Part shown: positions 9,170 through 18,890 of the stretch, in pieces
Layout of the letters: every line of letters starts with the position of its first letter
Numbering within the stretch: the stretch's first letter is position 1
NCBI GenBank assembly: GCA_003427395.1
Contig: BFEA01000196.1
Location: forward strand, 1,336,788 to 1,371,632
Length of the DNA stretch: 34,845 bases
From: Chara braunii
Taxonomy: Eukaryota > Streptophyta > Charophyceae > Charales > Characeae
Reading direction: 5' to 3'
The notes under the pieces: model-generated
Databases searched by the model: none
What the model was told of the DNA's origin: nothing
Seen by the model: only the letters and a program-made list of their open reading frames with translations
Translations under genes and position numbers: made by a program

Positions 9170-10189
9170 GTATAAAGACATGTAAAAAAACAATTTATGA
9201 ACAAATTTAGAAACCGAGGCCATTACCCGGTTTCGCCTTGAGAGTATCCTCCAAGATCATGAACAAGCTACTGAACTTCGGGATAGATGATGAGAAAACT
9301 ACGAATCATTTTTCACGATCGCTAAACACCTCCTGAGATCCACAGCAATTTTCCGAACACTCAAAGTATCTAAGCGATTTCCAACCGATGATAACAAAGC
9401 TCACCGAAACTGACTTATTCTCTGACAAACTCATCCAGGCCTCACGCCCCCTATCTGCTAGGTTACAGAGCAAAGCGACTCACGAGCAAAAAGTACAGAA
9501 CTTGGCGACTCCTACTTTAGCTAAACTAAGAAATACCTCACCAAATTGATCCAGCTAAGTAACTTCTACTGAACTCTCACTTCTTAATTATAGCCCCTAA
9601 ATCGGGGTCGGGGTCCAGTAGGAGCCCATGTAGGCAAATCACACTCCGTCCACATGCTACACCATCTGCCTGTCTACTGTGACTGAACCAGAAACCGAAT
9701 TTGCAGGTTAACTAACTCATTTTTGTGACTCCTGTGTAGTTTCCCATATATATTATCATGAATACCTCCAGAGTCCCTACATCCGGATTGGGTATTTTAT
9801 GCTCCTGCTGCCTTGCTCAGATATGGTATCCTGCCACAAGGACATCTTTCTATTTTTTTTAACAATAGAAGATCTTTCAAAAGAAGGGGGAAACAGGGAG
9901 CGATGTGTTCGTGTACTTCAGCGAATCTATGTAGGGGCCCCAGTGTGTCGTAGGTGGACCACGTGGTGGCCTTCCGTTCGTCAAAACTTGTTTCCTTCTG
10001 GACAGCCACATGATACACGGCAACCTGCCCCAGGAAGAATGACAAAATGGAACGGGCAGCCACGGCGGACGCAAGCCAAATAACGCCGCAATACCATTTT
10101 CTTTTGCTTTCCTTCAATCGTCCTGCAGGGTTCCACTGCTGAAGGTGGTAAAAGGATCCTCCACAAGAGGGAACCCCACATGGACCTCT
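9170..10189. other. Unassigned region
   Basis: About 1 kb without a recognisable gene. A 106-codon minus frame at 9797-10117 has no motif I know, and overlapping frames on both strands are equally open. No repeat copies were recognised. Confidence 0.35.
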
Positions 10190-10240
10190 CCGGTCTATAG
10201 GTGGGGACCCTCACCTGCTGCGGACTGGGCCCAGTGTCCC
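10190..10240 (-). mobile_element. Short 'gggacgctgg' retroposon, diverged minus copy
   Basis: Minus strand gggacactgggcccagtccg, 'cagcaggtgagggtcccc', then 'acctatagaccggagaggtc' corresponds to the head and start of the body of the family. The 3' end is not recognisable. It sits about 90 bp left of the inverted-repeat element at 10333. Confidence 0.55.
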
Positions 10241-10477
10241 TCACAGAACATGGGACGTGCAGTTACTGCCTTGATTTAATCTGTGTGACCAAATAACCTC
10301 CCACGTCAATCCAGTTTGTTCACTCGCTCTGCTAAGGGCCTCGTTCGACACCACTTGAACTCAAGGGTTGAAGGAAAATTCTTCGTTCCACCCCTCGCTA
10401 ATGACACCGCTGTAATGTTTTCACTTTCCTGCTCTCAAGTGCGCATCCTTGAAACCCAAGTGCGGCTGCGGCAAAAC

Positions 10478-10528
10478 CGCACTTGAAAACTCAAGGTACC
10501 TCCCCGAGGTACCTTGAGTTCAAGTGCG
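10478..10528. repeat. Near-perfect hairpin inside the inverted-repeat element
   Basis: 10478-10502 pairs with 10506-10528 around a 3-base loop (arm includes cgcacttgaaaactcaaggt). The only break is a two-base bulge. A smaller hairpin, 'aagtgcgg' with 'ccgcactt', lies just upstream at about 10459-10484. Such palindromes suit foldback elements better than a miRNA precursor, because the loop is too short. Confidence 0.85.
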
Positions 10529-10697
10529 AACAGATACCACCGAGCACTTCGAGTGGGTTTTGTTTGTGTTTTCCTTTTTTTCCAGCACGCGATCCTGGTC
10601 CAGCATTGGTCAAGCCGTGGGTTTCGGTTTCAAGTGCAGCTTGTTCAAGGGTTTCCTTTTTTTATTTATTTTTTTGAGCCCATCGGAGTGTGCATTG

Positions 10698-10747
10698 AAA
10701 AATTGGACCATTTCTCGATTGATGCGTGTCATCCTTGCGCAGGGGCC

Positions 10748-10779
<32 letters not shown>

Positions 10780-10790
10780 ACGGATGTCCC
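10698..10790 (-). pseudogene. U6: 5'-truncated U6 snRNA copy
   Basis: On the minus strand the sequence runs from gggacatccgttaaaattgg through an intact ACAGAGA box and AGC triad to ggtccaattttt (T5 at 10702-10698). It lacks about the first 9-10 bases, that is, the 5' half of the capped stem-loop. No plant U6 upstream element or well-placed TATA box is seen. The T-run is followed after about 24 bases by an A-rich tract (plus-strand T-rich 10654-10674), which could be the tail of a chimeric reverse transcript. The copy lies inside the inverted-repeat element. More like standard U6 than the copy at 1284, but still most likely a pseudogene. Confidence 0.85.
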
Positions 10791-10882
10791 ATAAATAGAG
10801 TTACTGTAAACTAATCACAATTTCTCATTTAGAGCCCCCTTGAAACTCAAGTATTTTCAAGTGGTGTCGAGCGAGGCCCTTA

Positions 10883-11244
10883 GCCCTGCCGCCAGGCACT
10901 CTGCACCAGTCAGCACTAGTTGTATATAAGTGGCTAGCTTATACAGTCTCCCTTGGAAGAAGTTAGGAAGTTCGTCATCGTTGGCAACAGATTAAGGGCG
11001 CATATGGTCGCCCCTCCGCAGCATCGAGGCAAGGTGCTTCTAGGGGCCTATACATACTACCTACACATGGCTCAGACAAGCACTGGTAGATGCTCCATGG
11101 TGGGGATCAGCGTCTGCTAAGGGTCCACGACTCCACGTACATTACAAAAAAACATACACACATAGCCTGCAGGCACATACCTACAATACCGAACACACAC
11201 ACATACATAACCATAGGGCTGGGAGGAGGTCACAACCAACTAAT
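10883..11244. other. Unassigned region
   Basis: No gene or RNA recognised. 11145-11215 is rich in CA/ACAC words. Confidence 0.4.
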
Positions 11245-11650
11245 AATAGGCGTATCACTGATAAGAGAGGGGGTGAGTTACTAGTCGGTCTACTCAGGGG
11301 CTAATAGGTGATTGTTTGAGCCTGGCGTCCGAAGTTCCCGTACGGCGAGGCTCGTTCGACTGTGCTTCAACCAGGGCTGGGTCACTAGCCCTGGTGCCTG
11401 TCACTACTGTTCGGTCCGAGTTCCCCTCGATGGTAGGGTGATGGTCCTGAGTGCTGGTCACACTGAAGTAGGATAGTAGGAATAGGGGGTGCGCTAGGAG
11501 TATTGACGTGAGGATCGGATGGGGGGTAGCCTCATCTCTTCAGGCCAACCATGGCTGACAGTTTCCCGCTATCAATGTGAGCCTAGTAAACCGACCTCTA
11601 CAACACCTTGGACTATTTCGTAAAAAAAATAATAAAAAAAAAATGGAAGT
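11245..11650 (+). mobile_element. SINE-like repeat, family S, copy 3 (best preserved)
   Basis: Carries the full order of family words: 'gttcccgtacggcgaggctc', 'gactgtgcttcaaccagggc', 'tagccctggtgcctgtca', 'ggtcctgagtgctggtcaca', 'gggggtgcgctaggagtatt', 'cctctacaacaccttggact', then an A-rich tail at about 11621-11643. A 5' Pol III promoter is not obvious, so the full-length head may be missing. Confidence 0.78.
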
Positions 11651-12045
11651 TCGCCATATCAGCTAGGGATGATACTCTGGACGGATTAGGGTGGGGACAT
11701 GTGCCTTTCCTGCGGAACAGTTGATGTGGGATGGATGTTTCCCTCTCGGGCCAGAGAGTGGTAAGGGGCTGTTTGGGTGCATGGTGATACCGTGGCAGTC
11801 CTATGGTGGGTAGGGGTGCCTTTGAGGGAAACCAATGTCAAATCAAAAGGTGTGTCCTACTCTCGATGTCTGTACACCCATTCTGGGGAGGTGGGCTATC
11901 AGCGGTTGGTCGGGGGTAGTTGATGAGGGTCGAGGTCTCCACCATTACCACTGGTCAATTCTCCCTAGCGAACAGACATAAGCAAGGCTCATTAGTAGCA
12001 GAAAGCAACCACATACATCCATACAGACTATGATATCACACGAGC
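11651..12045. other. Unassigned GC-rich region
   Basis: No supported gene. 'ggaacagttgatg' near 11717 echoes the ~70-bp unit at 7.6 kb, perhaps part of the same repeat family. Confidence 0.35.
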
Positions 12046-12134
12046 TCTTTTTTTTCTTTTTTTCTTTTTCTTTTTGGGACAATGCTCCAATCTATTCGTG
12101 GGGAGCTGCACGTGCTGGGAACTGGGCCCAGCAT

Positions 12135-12137
<3 letters not shown>
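12046..12137 (-). mobile_element. Short 'gggacgctgg' retroposon, minus copy
   Basis: Minus strand gggatgctgggcccagttcc, 'cagcacgtgcagctcccc', 'acgaatagattggagcattg', then an A-rich tail interrupted by G (plus-strand T-rich 12046-12077). Its end abuts the A-tail of the next copy. Confidence 0.8.
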
Positions 12138-12177
<40 letters not shown>

Positions 12178-12222
12178 GAAACAGTTGCCGCCCTGTGCTG
12201 GAAACCGGGTCCAGCATCCCAT
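12138..12222 (-). mobile_element. Short 'gggacgctgg' retroposon, second adjacent minus copy
   Basis: Minus strand gggatgctggacccggtttc, 'cagcacagggcggcaactg', 'tttcatt', then 37 A (plus-strand T-run 12138-12174). It is inserted head-to-tail against the previous copy with no spacer, suggesting insertion into or beside the earlier A-tail. Confidence 0.8.
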
Positions 12223-12280
12223 CTCAAAGTCATCAAACCATCATTGCCTTGCCTATCCTGCAGCTGGGTCGAGAGTTGGT

Positions 12281-13310
12281 GAGGGGCACTGGGGGGCACC
12301 AGTGAAATCACCCTCCATCTCTTAACCCCTGCCATGCACCCACTGTCCCTAGGGCGCCCAGGAATGAGAATGCAGAATGCAGAATGCGGAATGAATGCAG
12401 AATGAAAATACCAAGAGTGCAATACAGAAGCAATGCATCTGGAATGTATCTGCTGGAAACCGGGTCCAGCGTCCCATGGATAGCATCTCCGCCTGAGAAA
12501 CATTCAACAGAACATTGTGGCCAGCACAGAGATGGGGTCCAGCGTCCCTTGATAGCACATCACCCCACCCATCTCAAATCCGTTACTTGCAGTCCTTGCA
12601 GGTGCTCCGATTGCAGACCGATTGCAGACCAGAGCAACAGCAACAGGAGGGTCTGAAGAGGTTCTGAACCCAACAACCATCTACCTGAAAATTTGGACAG
12701 TGCAGAGACTCAGCCTTGCAGCCTATCTGTTGGAGAGGGGCACTGGGGGGCACCAGTGAAATCTCCCTCCATTTCCTAACCCCTGCCATGCACCCACTGT
12801 CCCTAGGGCGCCCAGGAATGAGAATGCAGAATGAAAATACCGAGCGCAATACAGAAGTAATGCATCTAGAATGTATCTGCTGGAAACCGGGTCCAGCGTC
12901 CCATGGATAGCATCTCCGCCTGAGAAACATTCAACAGAACATTGTGGCCAGCACGGAGATCCAGCCTTACAGTCTTACAGCCTGCTGTGGTTGCTTACGG
13001 AGGTGGGGTCCAGCGTCCCTTGATAGCACATCACCCCAACCATCTCAAATCCGTTACTTGCACTCCTTGCAGGTGCTCCGATTGCAGACCTATTGCAGAC
13101 CAGAGCAACAGCAACAGGAGGTTCTGAACCCAACAACCATCTAACTGACAATTTGCGGCCTACCTGCTGGAAACCGGGTCCAGCGTCCCATGGATAGCAT
13201 CTCCGCCTGAGAAAACTTCAACAGAACATTATGGCCCGCACAGAGATCCAGCCTTACAGCCTTACCGCCGGCTGTGGTTGCTTACGGAGGCGGGGTCCAG
13301 TGTTGGACAG
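12281..13310. repeat. Degenerate tandem repeat, about 450-bp unit, 2 full and 1 partial copies
   Basis: Unit starts at 12281 and 12735 with 'gaggggcactggggggcacc' and shares 'accagtgaaatc', 'gccatgcacccactgtccct', the inverted 'tgctggaaaccgggtccagc' motif (12451, 12878, 13165), 'atagcatctccgcctgagaa' and 'cagaccagagcaacagcaac'. Internal deletions make the third copy, from about 13130, much shorter. The 'gggtccagcgtccc' motif itself appears up to six times because it also occurs as a short form ('ggggtccagcgtccc' at 12535, 13006, 13290 region). Amplification of a retroposon-bearing segment is likely. Confidence 0.85.
12364..12403. repeat. gaatgcagaat short tandem repeat
   Basis: A run of 'gaatgcaga'/'gaatgcgga' words inside the first 450-bp unit. 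The second unit has a single copy, so the array expanded after duplication. Confidence 0.8.
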
Positions 13311-13539
13311 TACAGAGCCTCAAGCCGGCTGAGTTGCATTAGAAACATATTTGAAAACATGGGAATAGGATCATGAGCAATTAGTAGCCTACTAGACAAA
13401 AAAATTCATGAGATGGGCTAAAATTCAGTAAAAGTCTGAAAAAGTCTGAAAAGACTATGAGCAGTTTCTTTCTGAGCTTTTTGAGGAAAGCTCTTTTTAA
13501 GCTGCGAAGTTAACCATCCTCCCACTTCCCTACAACCCC

Positions 13540-13995
13540 CTACTCTTCATCATCTTCCGACGAGCCGACCTCCTCCACCACCTAGTTCGGAAGATGAAAA
13601 ACAGTAGGCAAGCAACCTCCTGAATCGATAATGGTTAAATGGCAGACTTCAACCCTTCATATTTCTTCGACTAGCTGACCTCCTCCACCACATAGTTCGA
13701 AGAAGAAGAAAAGAAGTAGTCCACCCAATCACCACTCTTATTTTAACCATCAGTCATAGATAACTTGTTCTCGCCACCTATACTCATTGCCCTACCTACC
13801 GTCGCACATCCGTGCAAACTATTTCTACTCTTTTTCTTCTAGCGACGAGCCGACCTCCTCCCCCACGTGGTTCGCAAGAAGAAGAGCAGTAGAAAGATTG
13901 GCTCACCGGGACCCACGACGAGTAGTGGTGTACCTCCATCTTCTAGCGACAAGCCGACCTCCTCCACCACATAACTCGTGAGATGAGGGTTGTCT
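13540..13995 (+). repeat. Cluster of four hairpins with conserved loop and diverged paired stems
   Basis: Four elements each have a loop with 'gccgacctcctccaccac' (or 1-3 changes) and flanking arms that pair. H1: 13551-13560 with 13587-13596, 10 of 10. H2: 13663-13670 with 13697-13704, 8 of 8. H3: 13822-13845 with 13872-13895, about 20 of 24. H4: 13932-13941 with 13981-13990, 9 of 10 counting one G-T. H1 also has an outer ctact/agtag pair. Arms differ between copies yet stay complementary. The arms are pyrimidine-rich 5' and purine-rich 3'. Spacing is about 110, 160 and 110 bases. No ORF spans them convincingly. Function unknown. Confidence 0.75.
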
Positions 13996-14289
13996 AGGAA
14001 GCAGAAAGCTTACGGAAAGCCCTAGTAACTAATGAATAAGGCCCTAAGAAGAACCAGCAAAAGCCAAACCAGCGTGAAAAACACTTGGCCATCCAAACCT
14101 CAACCAGGTTCAACCTCCCTTCTCGATACCAAGACGCGTCAAGGTCTCGCGCCCCCAATTGCTAAGTTACAAGGCAGTGTGACCTGCCTCAAAAGACTCA
14201 TATCTGTTAGGCTACCGGGTGGAATGACCCACCTCGCACTAGGTCACATAACAACCAGCATATTCAACAACCAACAGTAGCCACATATG

Positions 14290-14592
14290 AACCGCACGGT
14301 GTTGGGTTGGTGCTTAGAGGTAGGGGGCTCATGGGTTAGACCTTAGTTAGCCGACCATTAGACACTGCCTATGGGTGCCCTCACTGCTCACGGGACTAGT
14401 TGAGAACTTTGTGCCTAGCTCCCGAGGTATCCGTATAACGAGGCTTGTATGCTAGTGCCAACTGGGGCTGAATGGGGGAACTCATTCAGCGTCAGTAACC
14501 GCGTCCACTGTCTGGTCAGGTTGCTCCAGTAGAGAGTGATGTTCCTCGCATGAGGTAACCAGAAAAAAAACGGCTATAAAAAAAATGAATTA
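14290..14592 (+). mobile_element. SINE-like repeat, family S, copy 4 (diverged)
   Basis: Follows the family order in decayed form: 'ctcccgaggtatccgtataa' with 'cgaggcttgta', 'gcgtcagtaaccgcgtccac', 'tgtctggtcaggttgctcc', and an A-rich end at 14561-14588. It stops directly before LINE sequence. No ORF. Confidence 0.55.
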
Positions 14593-14599
14593 ATGAAAA

Positions 14600-16220
14600 G
14601 GCCAACACACCTCCATTTTTTGGTCATTTAGAGGTAATAAATAATGTGGTGTTAGCCTCAATATGGTATAGATCGGCATTATGGGCGATCAATAATCTCA
14701 TACTAAACTTTCTCAAGAACAAGTAGCGGCATTTTTTTGGAGAGGTAATCATAAATTAGAAAAGGTAATCCTCGAGTGACATGGGTTACGTTGATTCAAC
14801 CAAAGTCTAAAGGGGGCTTAGGAATTTTATACCCAACACTACAGTATCAAGCTTTATCCTTACAATGAATGATAAATTTTATTATTAGCATTTACAAGCC
14901 CTCACAACCTTTGGCACTAGAACAAATAAGAAGACTAGCGTCATTAGCCCTTCATGATGTTCACCCCCCTACTTTGGTAGAGAATCGATTCTAGAGCATC
15001 CCCCGACCAAGTTCTCATTCAAGTTTAGATGGGGAGAGAGGCGCAACTCGAGTCAATCTTCTTTTGGACAATCTATGGGTTTCCTTACTGAAAATTTGGC
15101 GCAGACTACCCTTACCAAATAAATATGTTCCTCTGCGCTTTGAAGAAATTTTGAAACAACCTTTGTTTGAGAATAGATGGATAATAGACGTTAGTTGATG
15201 TGTTTACAATAGTTCACAATCTCCCTGGTCTCAGTGGGTGAAAAAAGGAGTAGTCGGGGTCAGGGACATCCGGGACCTACAAAAAAAACGTTGGATGACA
15301 TCTGCACAACTAAGGAGGACAATTCCATATGCTCACAGACTTAACCAAAATTTGGACTAGATCATCTGCTCCATTCCACTTGGATGTGTTAGGGAATTGA
15401 AAAAAGGGATAAGATTTCTGGAAGAAGACTGGGTAATGATCACACATGATCCATAATGGTGGCAGGTGGGGCAGATAATGCAATTGATAAAAGAAGGAGC
15501 TTTGGTTGTTATCTTCAAAATAACAGCTAATCACTTTCTCTTCTTTTCACCCAACAACCAAGTAAAAATTTATCCCCTTCAGTTCAATGTTTAGGATTAT
15601 CGTACTTCTTTGCTCTGAAATTGAGGGCTGGAGGTTTTTTCAACCTCAATGTCCAATTCCACACTTACCCTTAGATCCAGCTGAATGGGTATGGCAAACT
15701 GGTAAAAAGAATAAGTTACGCACTTTACAATCTCTCTCAGTCAGCTTCATAAAAAAAAGATATAATCAACTGTATTCAAAAATTCAATCAAGATTGGCTG
15801 GGAGAAAATGAAGGAGGGTGCTTGGGAGAACTGAAATGGCCGGGGAAGGAAGAACAGGGGGAAACGCTAAAGCGAGACTTCCTTCTGTGCTTCAAAGCTT
15901 GGTTTTCACTTCCTCTAGGAGCCACACTCAGATCTCCGGAATGTTTTCCTGACCCCTTCCCCCCATCGGAATTAGCAATGGTGCATTTGCGGAGGTATCC
16001 TCAATGAAATTTGAACGCAATATTTATTGCATCTCTGAGGCTTCTAGCATTCTGATGCAATCTCAGGGAAAGCTTGTCTCCATTGTCGGGCTGTTCGTTA
16101 ATTTTTTTCCCAGAAGACATTTTCTGTCAGGTCTAATAGTTGAATCTGGCGGCCTGGTTTGGCTGAAGAGGCAGTCTTTATCTTCACATATCTTTACAAA
16201 GAGACAAAGGTTATGTAAAA
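14600..16220 (+). mobile_element. LINE ORF2 C-terminal relic (LINE-B1)
   Basis: A decayed L1-like ORF2 downstream of its RT domain. Frames broken by stops spell family phrases: VINNVVLASIWYRSALW (14626-14685), LIQPKSKGGLGILYPTLQYQ (14795-14855), EEILKQPLFENRW (15140-15180), VRDIRDLQKKRWMTSAQL (15258-15315), and FNQDWLGEN near 15785-15812. They match, in the same order, LINE-A (18995-19797) and LINE-C (28150-28538). Many stops and frameshifts; non-functional. Its right end is cut by the short retroposon at 16221. Confidence 0.8.
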
Positions 16221-16336
16221 GGGACACTGGACCCAGTTTCCAGCAGGTGATGCTCCCTTCCAATAGATGAAGTCTCTACCCTGGTGTTAGTGGTGTTTGC
16301 TCTTACCAGCAACACTAACACTAATAGGGTTTTGAC

Positions 16337-16380
<44 letters not shown>

Positions 16381-16410
16381 AAGATAAAAAAAAAAAAAAA
16401 AAAAAAAGGA

Positions 16411-16451
<41 letters not shown>
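16221..16451 (+). mobile_element. Short 'gggacgctgg' retroposon with very long A-rich tail
   Basis: Head gggacactggacccagtttc with 'cagcaggtgatgctccc'. Tail hairpin gtgttagtggtg (16284-16295) pairs with caacactaacac (16310-16321) at 11 of 12 positions. Then A-rich sequence runs from 16340 to 16451, broken by T and G. This is the complete head-plus-tail arrangement also seen at 29115. It is inserted within LINE-B material. Confidence 0.85.
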
Positions 16452-16452
<1 letters not shown>

Positions 16453-16482
16453 CGTATCGTCTGCTGAGAGCCTGAGACCAAG

Positions 16483-17141
16483 AGTGGATGTGTCATCCAT
16501 AATAAGAGATAGGTGGGTGAGACATTTGAATATTAATGTGCAAGGAATCCAAACTATAAAAAATTATAATAAGCTAAAATCAGAGATCGACCAAGTTTGC
16601 CTTTCTACAATGACAAATAATCCATAGATGCCTGCCCACAAATGATTGCTTGGTTGACCACACCACCTTAGAAGAACAAGGTCTGACAATTCTATTGTGT
16701 AAATCATGTTTATCTGTCTTTCCTAGTAAGAAGATCATAGAGACTATTGAGCATGTGTTTCTACAATGCCCGGGCACAGTTCTGCTATGGAGAAAATGAA
16801 ACTGTGTGTGGAGAGGATTAACAGATATTAACTGGCCATGGGACTGGAGAGTCATTCTTATGGGACACTGGGCGCCAAATGATATACAACTTTCATAATT
16901 TCAGAGATTTTTTTTGAAATCAGTCGGAAAGTCATCCTATGGCTACTTTGGTACAAAAGTTGTGTCCTTAAGAAGGAAGAGGTGAAGATGGAAGGAACAT
17001 AAGTTCCAGAATTAATTCTCACATTTGTGCATACAAAAATTGGGGCACGATGATTATCTGTTCACACTAAGTTATAACATTTCCAACAAAAAAAAGGATA
17101 TCCTGAGTTGTATTCAAAAATTCAATCAAGATTGGCTGGGA
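16483..17141 (+). mobile_element. LINE ORF2 3' relic with zinc-knuckle-like motif (LINE-B2)
   Basis: Continuation or second copy of LINE sequence. 16690-16800 reads LLCKSCLSVFPSKK then IETIEHVFLQCPGTVLLWRK, a C-x2-C ... H-x4-C pattern as in the zf-RVT region that follows plant LINE reverse transcriptases. It ends with 'tgtattcaaaaattcaatca' plus 'agattggctggga' (17109-17141), the same 33 bases found at 15771-15803 in LINE-B1, so both are copies of one family's C-terminus. Stops throughout. Confidence 0.75.
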
Positions 17142-17655
17142 GGACTGCGCCGATCGTCGTCACCGACCATTGTTCTGATCCGTTCGGGCGATGGGTATGG
17201 GTAAGAATTACTGTGCGATAGGAGTAGTGGGCAATTTTCAACCTTTATGCCCCCACCTCTCAAGCTGACAGAGTTGATCTCTTCAAATCGTTGGCGTGGA
17301 TGATCCCTCGAGTTGACAACCTCATAATGGGGGAGGCGGATTTACTTATGCCAACGGATTCTCTGACCTGTACCGCGTTCTGCACCCTTTTGACAAAGGA
17401 TTCACCTTTTTCTCTGCGGGGGCCCCTCAACAACAATATTTGCCCCGGAGCCGGATCAACTTGTTTTTTGCAGCTGATGTTTTGTTGTATAGACTGTCGA
17501 GATGTTTTGTTGTACCATATGTAGGGTCAGATCACATGCCGATTTTTTTGGATTTTTTTCTTCATGTCTCCATGCGAGTAGGTCGACATAGAACAACTTT
17601 GCCTGAATGGGTGGTACGGACACCAGAATTCTCACAGTTTGTTTACGAGTTCTAG
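17142..17655 (+). pseudogene. LINE-A: APE-type endonuclease domain, broken
   Basis: The endonuclease nicks target DNA to prime reverse transcription. Recognisable pieces in shifted frames: DPFGRWVWVRITV (about 17170-17210), NLYAPTSQADRVDLFKSL (about 17240-17295), VDNLIMGE (17310-17333; the family's GGDFN is lost here), SRINLFFAADVLLYRLS, and the terminal catalytic-His motif GSDHMPIFLDF (about 17523-17555). A frameshift and the loss of the DFN residues make it inactive. It abuts the end of LINE-B2 with no spacer. Confidence 0.82.
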
Positions 17656-17870
17656 CCTAAATGGAGAACAACTCAAAACCTATTCCTCTCCCTGGTCGAT
17701 TGGTTCCAGGGAGGGCATCGAATAATATTGCGAAGAGGGTTGTCGATTAAAAAGTCTATCATTTTGGTCAACCGCTCAGAACTGCAATATATAAACGACG
17801 AGCTAGCGGGGCTGCTGCATCAAGCGACACAACGACCCGGCCAGGTGAGGAGCGTACTTTGATTGTTCGA

Positions 17871-18890
17871 ATGGAAGGGTTGCGACATCGCTGGGTGTTA
17901 CGAACTCAACCAGCAATGAGGAACGTGATACACAACAAAAGAATAGGCTGGTTAGTGAACGAAGATCGTATGACTTCTTCCTTTTTCGCTGCTCACCGTA
18001 CGCCCTGGAACTCACAGATGATAACGGCCATCAAGCATCCCTTTGATGCTTCGGCACCATTGGCTACAGAAACCCGAGCAATTGTTTTAAATATTTCCTT
18101 GCTTTATGAAAGTTTGTTGGCTTCACAAGCTCAATACATGGAACACCAACTGCTTCAGCAGTTCCGCGAAGAAGTCTGGTCAAAAGTGGGCAGTAAATTA
18201 TCGGACCGCCAACAACAATTGTTTGAGACTGACATTCTTATGCAGGAGCTTGTGGATGCCATATTGTCCTTGGCATGCCATAAAGCACCGGGACTGGACG
18301 GCCTACCTGCTCAGTTCTTTCGTGGGTTTTCACTTCATTTGCTACCAGAGTTGTTGATGATCTGTCAAGGTGTTTGGAACGGAGCCTCCTTGCCTGCTTC
18401 AGCATTACAAGAGGTTATCACCTTCGTCTTCAAAAAAGGGGACCGTACCGACATTGCGAACTACAGGCCTATCACGTTTATGCCAGTGTTGTACAAAATT
18501 CTCTCTAAAATATTGACAGCTAGACTGCAGAAAGTCCTCCCGTCCCTTATACACCAAACCCATACAGGGTTCCTTCAGGGGAGACAAATTTTGCACAATG
18601 TCATGGTAGCAGAGCAATTGGCCGAGTTAGTGGCATCGGGCGAGGAAAGCCTGGCCGTCATCCCGCTCGACCTTGCAAAGGCTTACAGCCGTGTGGGTTG
18701 GGAGTTTTTGCAAGCAATACTTACAGCCTTTGGATTTGGTCCGAAATCCAAACATGTTGTTGACAACCTTCTACAAAACGTTGCCTCTCAGATCTGTGTG
18801 AATGGGGTCCTATCAGCCCCGATTAGACTAAGTAGATCAGTTAGACAAGGGTGTCCGTCATTTGTCACAAGCCCAGGTCAACTGGTCTAA
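17871..18890 (+). pseudogene. LINE-A: reverse transcriptase domain, missing the YxDD region
   Basis: A frame of about 340 codons (open from 17859). In order: HKAPGLDGLPAQFF (residues 141-154), FVFKKGDRTDIANYRPIT (189-206), TGFLQGRQI (236-244), motif A LDLAKAYSRVGWEFL (270-284), NGVLSAPI (315-322), motif B start VRQGCP (328-333). The first catalytic Asp of motif A is present, but the conserved second Asp (AYD) is Ser. Just after RQGCP the reading jumps into the downstream 'QVNWSKSS' region, so motif C (the YxDD active-site pair) is deleted. This is a non-LTR, L1-like RT that cannot be active. Confidence 0.92.

Larger units (their letters stand above)
10333..10882. mobile_element. Non-autonomous terminal-inverted-repeat element carrying a U6 copy
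   Basis: Outer arms 10333-10359 and 10856-10882 are inverted repeats of 27 bp with one mismatch (arm starts taagggcctcg). The interior contains further inverted pieces of the word 'cttgaactcaag' and a near-perfect hairpin at 10478-10528. Flanks gctctgc (10326-10332) and gccctgc (10883-10889) differ by one base and could be a 7-bp target duplication. Alternatively, the element begins GGGCC with TAA/TTA at its edges, which recalls Tourist/PIF-Harbinger MITEs. No transposase is encoded. A U6-like segment lies near the right end on the minus strand. Confidence 0.8.

Noticed and set aside
12028-12503. 155-codon minus frame containing a poly-Lys run
   Set aside because: It is two retroposon A-tails and heads read through; the Lys run is the A-tract.
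13540-13995. CRISPR-like array
   Set aside because: The repeats are few and imperfect, unevenly spaced, and each is a long hairpin; this is eukaryotic nuclear DNA.
16284-16496. Frames on both strands of the A-rich tract (poly-Lys, poly-Phe)
   Set aside because: Pure low-complexity tail of a retroposon.
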